From: Sipunculus nudus
Lineage: Eukaryota > Annelida > Sipuncula > Golfingiida > Sipunculidae
DNA length: 64,000 bases
NCBI GenBank assembly: GCA_026874595.1
Contig: CM049315.1
Span: 35,604,164 to 35,668,163, forward strand
Reading direction: 5' to 3'
The notes below the pieces were generated by a model that saw nothing but the letters and a program-made list of their open reading frames with translations, did no database searches and had not been told where the DNA came from. Each line of letters begins with the position of its first letter. Position 1 is the stretch's first letter. The translations under genes were made by a program, and so were the position numbers. Below are positions 37,550 through 48,900 of the stretch, piece by piece.

Positions 37550-37860
37550 TTAATTTCATTCAAAGTCCCTGCTCAGTGCAAAAGAGACATGCAAGCTTCA
37601 GGGCAGCCAGTATTGCAAAACCTCATAATCCCTCTAGAGGTGAAAGATAAGGAACAGTCAAAGCAATGGATAAGAACGAGGGGAAAGAGCGACAGGAACA
37701 GGTGAAGGAGAAGAAAGAACGATGACATTTAAACTGTTAGTGCAGCCGTATGTAAACTAAAGACGAGCACGGAAGGGACTTGACAACCTGAATTTGAAAA
37801 GGACAAAATTAAATATAGCCAATATATGTCTCCAGTGTATGTTTCCATCGGATCCAATCA
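37550..37860. repeat. Relative of 20740-21010 (copy C) and 2280-2460 (copy A)
   Basis: Shared words in order: AGTGCAAAAGAGACA, a CTAGAGGTGAAAGATAAGGA-like stretch, ACATTTAAACTGTTAGTGC, and GACGAGCACGGAAGGGACTT, with copy C differing slightly at each. The family thus has at least four members in the window. Confidence 0.65.
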
Positions 37861-38460
37861 GATTGGCCTATGAAATCGTGTGCCATACAAATATTGTATT
37901 ATTTTGACACCTCTTAAGGCTCTTAAAAGAACGCCTGAACCCAGTACACAGGAAATTATTCATTACTAATACATGAAACCATCAAAGAGCTAATCAATGC
38001 CTTGTGACATAATCAGTCAACTTCCAATAGAAAGAACATCTGAAGAGTCCGGGACGCTCAGGTAAAAATTTTGCGGGAGTCCTATTTGAGTTTAGAGCCT
38101 CAAGGAGAGATGAATCGGGTCCAAATTTGAAGGGTTGTGTAAAACTGAATCTTTTTCCTATTTTATGTAAAAATTTTACCATTTGATGATTAGGAATCGT
38201 ACATTTTTTTAATAATTGTTTATTGCGAAATCTAAGCCCCAGACATTAGCGCGATGTTTACACAGCAGACGGGTTTGTTTGAGGCAGCGGTAATGTGTTT
38301 GACTGCAAAAAGGTCCTTAAGCCAGAAGTTCGCACATCTCATCGGACGCTTGGACCCTCAGAATCGAGCTCCATTAGAGATTCCGAGCGTCAGAGAAGCT
38401 AACCCTCCTTCCTGAAAGCCCTGAGTCCAGCCATGTTTGCAGTTTTATAATTATAAGTAA
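37861..38460. other. No gene seen
   Basis: Contains short open frames (37994-38182 minus) without recognised domains. Confidence 0.5.
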
Positions 38461-38473
38461 TAAATATAAAGAC

Positions 38474-38512
38474 AAATAGGTTTTAGGCACTTTTGATGCC
38501 TAAAACCTATTT
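38474..38512. other. Perfect 16-bp hairpin
   Basis: AAATAGGTTTTAGGCA at 38474-38489 is exactly reverse-complemented at 38497-38512 around a 7-base loop. It lies immediately before a dispersed-repeat copy. Its role is unknown. Confidence 0.85.
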
Positions 38513-38518
38513 CAAAAG

Positions 38519-38655
38519 GGGCTCAGATGATATGATGAGATGCAAGTCATCTGAGATGTAACTGTCACTCTTTGTCCTTCTTCAATCTGTCCTCCTGTGC
38601 GATAACAGGACATATTTCGTAATCGGTAGACCAAGAAACCTCTTATTTTCAGCGG
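38519..38655. repeat. Dispersed-repeat start fragment
   Basis: A GGGGCTCAGATGATATGATG..CATCTGAGATGTAACTGTCACTC-type opening followed by TGTGCGATAACAGGACATAT resembles the start of the 335-bp family copies. Confidence 0.55.
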
Positions 38656-38766
38656 CGTACCTAACCATTGCCGCCCGGGGCGATCTCCAAAATTGCCGCT
38701 CCTGTAACAATACATTACAACATTGGATGACATATTGAAACGTATCATGTCAAAATTATTGTAGGC

Positions 38767-39113
38767 TTATATTTTACAACAATGCAATTGTCTTTGGTTA
38801 TCATAAATATATGTGTCTTTATGGTCAACTGGTACAAGCGCTGCTCTTTCTGGTACACTGGATTTGACTACAAAGGCATACTCACCATCAGTTTTGGGCA
38901 TGTCATGTAAATCCCTTCCAATAACCTCTGGGTTTCGTTTTGTTCTTAATGCTGTTTAGAAAAATCCCTTAGCTCTGAAAGGTTTTTTCAACTAAGTCTT
39001 TCTAGTTTCATCACTTCTGGCTCTATCTGATTGTCAAAAGACGCCTGTGACAGCTAAACTGTCCGGTAGAGGGAAGGCATTGGAAGCGAAGTTTTGTTTC
39101 TTGTGCTCTCTAC
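38767..39113 (-). pseudogene. Decayed coding-like frame, product unknown
   Basis: After a good minus-strand acceptor (TTTCTTTCAG before 39113), one frame reads coding-like sequence with three in-frame stops. Pieces are NFASNAFPLPDSLAVTGVF, NPEVIGRDLHDMPKTDGEY and VPERAALVPVDHKDTYIY. An internal ATG|GTGAGT near 38885 could be a true donor, in which case part of this is intron. The family is not recognised; a transposon protein is as likely as a host pseudogene. Confidence 0.3.
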
Positions 39114-39864
39114 CTGAAAGAAATTAAGGAGCAGATTAATGTATGTTACACTTATTAAAGGTGTCAGCTAGGGATCAATCGGGCAGGAGCTATTAGTTTA
39201 TAAGTTTATACATTTTCATAAGAGAGATGAAGTTATGATTCATAAATTATACAAGAGTATAATCTTGCAAACTTTTCCACATTTTGCACTTATTTCTGGA
39301 TGTGATTATTTAATCAGACAGGGCTAGGGGTGTCACCATTAAATAACTTATGATACAGTAAAGCAAATGATTGTTTCCCCTGGTATTTTACCCCATCGAT
39401 TATGCATTTACAATAGTTCAGTCACAACGATGAAATTCATATATATTTCTAACAGCAGTAGAACGTGCTGTTCAAAGCATTATTTCTGTTCTGTTTTGTT
39501 TCCGAGTCCATTGCCTCTTGATCCTATTTGCTATTTATAAATTATCCTTCAAAGGTTTTCTAATAAATCATAACAATGATGGATGTTTCTCTATGCAAAA
39601 ACAGGGCATCATACCATATGTACTGTATTTAATCTTTTTTGTGTTTCCAAACATTACATTAAGGGTTTACATTCTTTTACGTATGATACGCCGTTAATTT
39701 TTTTTTCCTAAATAATGTAACATCCACAAAAATAACAATCTTGATGCCTGTAGATCTCATTTCATGGGTTCGTGGATCAAGGGTCATTTGAAAAATTATA
39801 GCCCACATTTGATAACAGCATTTAATCGCATAATAATAATTTGTTACTTGTTTTACATTTGCAG
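39114..39864. other. Region upstream of the ankyrin-ApoL gene
   Basis: The gene's promoter and any non-coding first exon should lie here or further upstream, because the first visible exon begins at an acceptor. No TATA box or clear first exon was identified. Confidence 0.4.
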
Positions 39865-39902
39865 TGATATCCAGTCATCAGATGACAATGGAGGATATGG
39901 AG
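39865..39902 (+). other. Exon 1 of the ankyrin-ApoL gene (5' UTR plus first 7 codons)
   Basis: Acceptor TTTGCAG before 39865; ATG at 39882 (a second at 39888) reads MTMEDME and joins in phase 0 to exon 2. The donor GTTCGT is non-consensus, so this exon is less sure. The acceptor implies a further upstream non-coding exon. Confidence 0.5.
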
Positions 39903-42900
39903 GTTCGTGTTTAATATCTACTTGTCCTGCACACCTTTGTGGAATAGACAATTTCCTATAATGATTTTTGTTTTATTAATGAACAGTAGAATGTCTGTCT
40001 CAAGCTTGTTTAGTTTTACATATTGTAATGATGAATATCTATGCTCTAGAGTTTTCATCTCATTAACCTACATAATGGCAACAACCGTTATTGTAAATAT
40101 AGTTATATTAAGTATGGACTGTCCATTTTACATTTAGTAACCATTTTGGCGCAAAGTAAAATATATAGTATAAGATAAAAAATTTAAATTGATGTTAATG
40201 ACAGATGACCAATTCCTAACAGAATTGAATCCTAATTAAAACCAAATTTGTAACAATATGATTTTTTATTAAAATCTAATTTTACCAAATATTTAAAAAT
40301 CTAATCAGTTTATTTTAATTTTTATATGCGAAGTGGTCGAATGGGAATCAACAGTTATAAGTCTGCCGTGCAGTTTCTGTTAACACATAAATTTGAAAAT
40401 TTGAAATGTTAAGCTTAAGGGATATTCGGCCTAATAGACGAAAAAAATCCTTCTTCTATAGCTGTTTTCGAATTACCCCTGTATTTATCAAAAGAAAGTA
40501 CATATGGTATCAAATATTTTTTTCATATTGAAGATTGCACAACCTCTTAGGGAGGCAGCCATGGAAGGAAATCGAGAACTGGTCAGGCGTTTGCTCGAGA
40601 GTGGAGAAAACCCAGATGAAATTGGACAGGTAATTTTTAGTATGCATTTTATTTATTTTTACTTCTTCTAAAACAACGTGTACAAATATGTTTTTGTGCC
40701 CACAGAGTATGACAGTAATATAAAAATATGTACATTTTGAATCGCAGAAGGCAAATAACAATAAATGATCAAATAATCATTTGTGGTGTTTTAAGGACAA
40801 AAAAATGATAAATATATAGTTTTTTAAACAATACTCTAGACCACATATTATACACCTAACGTTCATTACTGTATGCAATAACAGGTTATTTTATGAATAC
40901 TGCCACAATTTTGTAAGCAATAAGTAGGGCACTACAGGGAATATGTTTTCCTGTAGACAGTTCCTGACAAGACAAAGAAGACTTCAATAGATTTAGGTGA
41001 TTCAAATTAGCTTGTTAAAGACTACCCGGATAGGGTTCAATAATAACGTTATGTAAAATGGCAATTTAGCCGTTCAAAAATATGGTCATCTTTTGTCATT
41101 AAATATCACATAAAGAAGACACGGGGAATTGGTTTTAAAATCACTACGGGTAAAACAAGGCAGCCTCCGCTGTAGCTACAATGCTCGGTCGGTAATTTGC
41201 AGTACAAAGCAAGACTTACGTTTCTACAAAATTACATAAAATTGTATTTACCAATGAGGTGTCACACTGTGCAAAATGGGACCCAAAAGACTTCTTATCT
41301 GGTGTCAGGGTTTTTGGCGTCAACATCTGTCACAAAAAAAAATCCACTGGGGCTTCTAAGATAAATAATTTCTATGTCTGTTATTAGAAAAATACAATTA
41401 CGGAAATACCCTACTAAGCCAAAAATGGTACCCTCCCAAGGGAAAAACACAAGTTCTCTTGATATCCCCCACACCCTACAGTGGGTTTCAAAAATCGTTG
41501 CGAACCAAATATCTCCTTTAATCTGTTGATTTTAGTTTACATTTGGCTTCCACAAGGGATCGTTTGCTCGTTTGTGCTCCCGTAAATGCAAACTACAATG
41601 GAAATTATATTTGAATGGATTTGTTCAAATTGGCTGTTCATCACTGCCAGTTTTAATATTGGCGTCGCTCTATTGTCACAAGGCCAATGACTGCACCATT
41701 AGCAATATATCAGACTGAACTGATATTTAGCCAGGTAAAATATATGTATTTTTTCCTCGCTGTCCAAAGAAACAAATAGTAATTTTAATTTAAGTGACAC
41801 TTTTATACAGCTATAGTCTAGTAAAAATAGGGCTGAACCCTGAATAATGCAACAGTAATGTAATAATTTTTTTTCCCCGAAAACTTTCAAAGATTAACAT
41901 ATATAAAGTCCAAAAAGGGCCAGTCGGAGAAAGTAATTAAATTTGATTATAATCGGTTAATTAACTATAAAGTTTTATTTTACTTATCTGTATTTTGTCA
42001 TTTCAAGCTTTTCCTTTACCCCTATCAATGACAACTCATTTGAAAGATTTCATCAATGCCTATCTATGTAACCTGAGTTTACCAATGACAACATAGTTAC
42101 GTATATTGTTTAGTGCAGGGCTCGACATTAACACTTGCCCACTTCGCTAGGGGATTTAAACTTAAAAAGAAAGAATTGTCCCAGTATTTGAATGTTTCTT
42201 AGTTAGCCAAGGATACACCAGACCATGCCATTCAGAGAGTCCAAGAGAATATCACATACAAGATAAATTATATAGAAATATAAAAGCAGACGATGTTTTA
42301 TATCACCATATGGACCACGAGGGATATTAAGGGTTTTCGATATCAGGAAACATTTAGCATTTAAATGATGTTCAAGTCTTAGTCACATTAAATAGGTAGG
42401 CACTAAAGTGGTCACTCATAGGGTAAAAGACGAGGCTTATCATGACGATATGCAGATAAGTAAATTAAAACTTAATAGTTAATTAGCCAATTAAAATCAT
42501 AATATTTAATAACTTTTTCCCAATAGGACTTTTTTATATGTAATTCTCCAGAATTATCTGGTCAATATACACGAAAATCTATTTCTCTTGCAATTTGTTC
42601 CGGGTAAGGCTTAATAATCAAAGAAAATGACTAGTGTATTAGTTTAAACTCAAATAGAAAAAAAAAAAAAAACTTGCAGTTACTTTTTCAAAGTTAGTCC
42701 AAACTCCATTAAAGACTGCAGTATCTGCAATGTTCATGATGAAACAAAGTTAAACCAGAAAATTGGCAGTCGACAAGCGGCTACAGGTGTCCGCAAATCA
42801 AAGAGGCAACGTGGAAGTAAGGCACTGGATTTTCCTGTCACGACATGACTCCAAATGTGTGGCAATTTTTCCAAAGACGGATGGACGAAACTGAAAAAAA

Positions 42901-45900
42901 TGGGGTAGACGAAAAACTACAAATGTTTACAGTGCACGGATATAGTGAGGTGATATGTCCATCCACTCCTAAGATATGAGCTATTTTCACCAAAGCAAAC
43001 GGATCGATGGATGCCCCACGAAAACAATTGTAGATGGCGATACCAATAATGCGCACCATGATGGAGGTATCTGAAATATATGGACTGGTACTATTTCAGG
43101 CCAATACGGCCAACCACTCCGGGGAAAAGGGCATCAATGTATTTTTCGAAAACGGGAAGGAGGTGTGCGGTCTAAGGGGTCTTTGTCAAAACTCCCCTAG
43201 ATTGATGGACATGTCAAAGTTCAGACCAATGCATTGAACACACCTGAATTATGAGTGGTTTCACCAATGCAAATATATTTACGGATGGCGCCACCAATCT
43301 TAAGTACGATATAGAGGTATCCAAGATCAATGTACAGGCAAAAGTTTGACCCAATACATTGAACCACTCCTGAAACATAGCTGTTTTTGCCAAGATGCCC
43401 TGATTCGTAATGAACGAAGCGGATTGCAAATTGCGCCGTTTCACATGTGACCAAATATTTATGCTGGGTTTCGAAAAGATCGGTCCACCGGTCCCGGAGG
43501 AGTCCTCCGGAAGCGAACACGACGGCAGCCTAGTTTTCGCCGGAGGAACCCGCATATAAACCTAGAATCCACAAAACTCTGTTTACGGAGACAAATATAG
43601 CAAGTACCATTTGATGTGCCTGATTTGGTTTTATATGATACTTTCGCATTTATCATAAAAAAAATATTTCAAAGAATAACTACAGTAGAAGAGAGAAACA
43701 TTCCCAGAATGAATTTATAGGAAACATGGCTTTTTTATCCATTTAGAAAGTCAATATGGCCAAAAGTGCAGATAGGGCTGTCAGGTTTTGAATGGCAGAA
43801 ATATGGGTGTAGGTTCTTTATAAGCAGATAACACATGGTATGGGAAATCAGCGGTATTGATATTTTATTCTAAAACTGAGCATGTCAAAGGACAACCAAA
43901 TAACTCCCTTATTACGGTCCATTTAGTCATTCAGTCTACATTTTAGTGGTATCATCGATTAAATATAGTTAAACATCATGTAGGGCTGATATGTTAGAAG
44001 AAGACATTACTGTGTGATCGTTTGCCCGTGTAGCAGAGACGTATGTTACAATTAGCTTTGTAGATTTGTACATTGGTTGGGGTTTTTGATTTTATGTCAC
44101 TGATTCGTCTGACTTAATTTTTTCCCTCGTAACCTTGCTGGCCTGTTTATTCTTGTAGTTTTCCTAAGCTTGATTTTTAACCTACAACCCTAAAGAGCAC
44201 AAGCACCTTAATTGTAAGAAGCATTCGTCAAGCAAAAATGTAGATATATTTTTGCTTCCCCAGAGTTTGAGTTTAACAATGCCTGTTACAGTATACCTTA
44301 ACGCACATTTGCAAAAGTATGATTCCGTACACACATATGGTTCCGTCAGTCCGATCTCCTTGTACTTTGGTTAAACTGGTACACTGGTCAACCGATGAGC
44401 TTTTTCGGAATAACATCTTTTAAATATTTCGTTTATTTTGACGTTATTGCCCATTTGAAGCACAAAACATCTACGTTGACGAAGGAGGCTAAATTTGTCT
44501 ATTGCAATAAATTCACATTAACAACCAAGAAACTGTTCCTTATTCTTATCTCATTTTTTATATCATGTGTTTAACAATAAACTCTTTCACAGCAGGACGG
44601 GAAAACGACCTTACATGTCGCATGTGAAAATTGTCAGGCTGAAATATGTCAGCTCCTGTTGCAATGGGGAGCACAGGTGAACATAAAGGACCAGGTGAGT
44701 GAATTTTCGGGGACTCAATTTGATAAAATATTAAATGTGAATGTAAAAGATCGGGTAAATAGATATTAAGTCATTTAAATAATATTTGGTCATCAAATAA
44801 ATATTCAGTATGATTATAGACAACTTCAGGCAGTATTGGATGTTGCATATAAATGCTAAATTACGCAAAGATAACAGCGGAGTCCGTTCAACTGAACATC
44901 TTATGAACATTTCTTCTTTCTTTGATACAAACAAATAGTATGGGCTCTTCAGGGTGCTTGAGAAAAGAAAAACATACAAATGAGGAAAAATCCCTTAATT
45001 TTTTTAAAAACATTTGAATGCATGAACCACTTACCATATAAAACCGCTTTTAATTAAGTTAGTGAAACGCTGATGGTTAAAATGTGTGATAATTAGGTGA
45101 ACATATTTTATTTATATTTTGTGATCGGTAGCGGTGCTATTATTATCTACCTAATTTGTAAACAAGGCATGTTAAGGACAAGTCAAGCCTGTGTTAATGT
45201 TATTAAGGTGTTTTAGCGAATAACTTACAAATGGCACACCAAAATATTTATCGGTCTGAATGGCCCACCAAGATGACTCCGTTTTAGGTACCAGTATATA
45301 GCTATTCCTTTTATAATATTCGGCGATTGCCCATTTGTATTATGCAAATTTATATTGCTGCATTACAATACTGTTTTGGAGTGAATATGAAGGTAAGACC
45401 CCCTTCTTGACCGTAACAATCCGTGATAAATTTGTCTTTTCTCAAACAGTTATTTTATAAATTTAATTTGGAGTACGGATTGCCTAAACAGGGGAACGTG
45501 CACTAAACATTATAATGTATTTACCATGTGAACTATAAACAGTGTAATTCACTAAAATTTAGAATGTGTACGATGTTGATATGAAGGTGCAAATTAGCAT
45601 AACACAGATTAAATGGACAGATAAATAAATGAAAACATACAAACAAAGTCAATAAACCTTAACCAGATACAGTAGAGCGTCGTTTATCCGAAAGCATCGG
45701 GGGACAAGCTTTTTGTTCGGATGAACGATCGTTCGGATGAACGATTTCGCATGAAATTGCTCTTTGAAGCAACGTTGTTAGGCCTACCGTCAAGTTCGGG
45801 ACATTACCATATACTGACTGACACAAATTGATTATGCTAGCCCCTGATAAACGTGGGACAATATATTATAACATTTTCGATCGATTTAATAAAAAAATCA

Positions 45901-48900
45901 TATAGAACACATTATTGTATAATGGTATAATCATTGGTGAACAGCCCTGCACTGGAAACAATCGGTATCGTACGTACATCATGTCATGCGTGGCTGTCCA
46001 TGATAACTGGAATGACCTGCCATGACCTCGAAAGTCCTGCCATCTTTCGGCAATTACGGGAGCCTTTATACATGTACTGTATTTTTATTGACATGACAAG
46101 CAAGAGGACCGGTTGAATGCACAAGTAAACAAGTTTATGTACATAGTTTTATGTCAAATAAATGAAACAAAACGTAAATGCCGCTGACTGTAGATCTTTC
46201 GACGTTGAATTCTCTGGCAAGGTCAGCTGGCTTGGTACCCGTGTTAAGTCTTGCAAGGATTGACAGCTTGTCAACTGAGAGGACATGGCGCTTTCGCGAT
46301 TCCATTGACGTGTAAGAGATAACAGCACGTAAAAATTCACGTGGAGAATGATCAAGATGAGCAGTTAATCGTGCTGACATTGACTATTACAATGGTTTAA
46401 TTAGCTTTGCTGTTGTACTCAAGACCTGGGCGACTACCGGAACGAAGATCAGAGCTATCCTTTAAAGGCACCCTGATGAAAGGTGAGCCCAGGACCACGG
46501 ATCGGCGAGGTTGAGTTTATCACACCTACAACCTGTGGTCGGCTACTCAGTTATGTTATGTTGTAACATTTTGTTTGTACAGCTTAATTATCCCGGTCTC
46601 GGCATTCTGATTAAAGCGAGGACCACCCAGGCCGGCGTGGCGGTGTTTTCACAGCTACTGCCTAAGTTTGGGTTCACTAATCAGTCGGCAATATGTATCA
46701 CCGCTGATGTGGCTACTTTTGTTTTGAATCAGACAATCTTTTATACCATTTTTTTCTTGATTTTTTGGTCATTGTTTAGGTATCAGATAAATGGTCAAAA
46801 TTTCGGTTCTCCGTTTTTAATTTCGGATGAACGATTTTTCGGATAAATGGTGTTCGGATATTCGACGTTCTACTGTATTATATTTTGCACATAAAAAACA
46901 TAAAGTAGGAATTGCGGAGCATTGATGATGAGTATATAATTTTTAGCATGAGGTGCTGCGGACACCTTTGCATATTTATACATTTTACAATAATTAACAC
47001 CGATAAAAAAAATGCATGTTTGAAATAAAATAATTTATTAGGTAAAATACTTGAGTAAGGGTCGTTTACTTACAATGTCCTATTTTTTTTAGAACGGGAA
47101 GACGCCTTTACACATTGCATGTGTACAAGGTCCTGCTGTTATATGCAAAATGCTCCTTGCTTACGGCGCCATTGTGAATTCCACAGACAAGGTAAAAGGA
47201 AAAAAGCTTCTTCTGTATTATTCAGATAGAAATAAACATCATAAAATTTATGACACGTTTCATAATATATAAACTATAATAAATTAATTCCTACGATCCC
47301 ACACATGCTACATCTTTGCCTCCTACAATATAAAGTGTCTACCGTAACCGAAATAACACTAAAATTAACCACCATGGAGCCATAACCATAGTCAACGCTT
47401 TATTACTTTGTTACTGAGTCACCTGTTGCATCTTTGGTATAAATCTTAATGGTAGACACCCCAGTTGTTGTTCTGGCTCCAGTCCTATTGGTTGTGTGAA
47501 GTGCTCGGAATTGTTGAAGTCTGCAAAGCTGTCGATTGGGTGGGCTCCCAAATCTGGTTCAGTGCTCTGAACAGTGCCGAATTCAAAGAACAACTGTATT
47601 GATTCGTTTTACGGGAAAGGATGTCGGCGTGTGTATTGTCTCCTCTTCTGAAGTATCTCATAATTAAATAAATATAGTGTTTTCCACGGCTTTTGTTTCC
47701 CACGGGAAATGTTTGCCATTGATATATTCGAAGAGAACCTGCTGGGATTTGTCGCTGAGCTCTTTCTTGGATGACATCATGCCCATTTAATAGCCATCAT
47801 TTCTTTTGTATTTGATGATTGGTTTGACATACAAAGGTCCCAATGACTTCCTGCCTTAGGCAAATTTATTCCCATCCGGCGGAGCTGGCATCGGATGCTG
47901 CTTGTATTTCTACAGTTTCGAGAAATGTCAAACTTCTATTCCAATGGTCTAAAGTGTGGAGCCAACAGTCTAAGTCCTGCGTGACGCTATATCGAGACAG
48001 AGTTGTGAATGCCAGGTGGTTTTCTGCCTGAGGGTATGGTACAAGTTTCCTCACGTCAGCCTAACCAGGACTACCCTTGGCATTCTAGCTTAATAACATG
48101 TGTTAACACACTATTTAGTACCCTTTGAATATCTATCTTCAGTCACCTAACTCTTTTGAGTTGTGCTTAAATTACACATACACCTTCATGATTAGCAGTT
48201 AATATATTATATCCTATGTAAATTTTACTGATATTTGGAACAGGAGAGCAATTCACCATATTTATTCACCACCCTAATCACCTAGTGTATCTAGTAGTGA
48301 TGTATTACCCCTTTCTATCTGTATTTTTACAGACATCAACAAAAATTCATAGATATAGTTTGAAATGGGCAAATGCTTTGTAGTTTTTGTACTACTTTGT
48401 ACTCTTTCTGACTACTTTACAAAAGTTCTGTGGTCTAAAGTCACATCCAAAGGGTATTACATTGAACACAAAGTATTTGTTATCCCATCCAATGTGATCC
48501 TGTCTAACAGGGTTATGATAAAACAAAATAAAGTCTAAAGTAAATAAATAATCATCCTGTCGAATAAGCTAGCCTACACTGTCATTATCCTCATACCTGG
48601 ACTACAAGGCTTGAAATGTTTATACAATTGCTTAAGTCCACAGTAAGCCCAAGTCATTAACCTTGTTTTGGCACAACACCGAAACTGCATATACACTTTG
48701 TTGGTTGAACAGCTTCTGAAATGACATTAGATGGATCAGTGAATGGAAGGAAGCTGGATCAATGAAGAATGGAAGGTTTACCCCTGTTGTTATCTACTGA
48801 AATACATAGTCAGGTGCATTAATATTAACCAAATCTTGAACTCATGTAGATAGTGGGGCACTATTAAACGCGCTTATCACAATGTTTTGTATCGGTGTAG

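Noticed and set aside
38790-38865. Possible further C-type lectin exon (nucleotide words like GGTTATCATAAATATATG resemble copy A near 1900)
   Set aside because: The spacing between shared words differs by a non-multiple of three and the open frame here belongs to a different peptide, so the resemblance is probably chance.
46511-46846. Plus-strand 111-codon frame inside the Tigger remnant
   Set aside because: It is opposite to the transposase HTH strand and lies in the subterminal region of the element; no domain.
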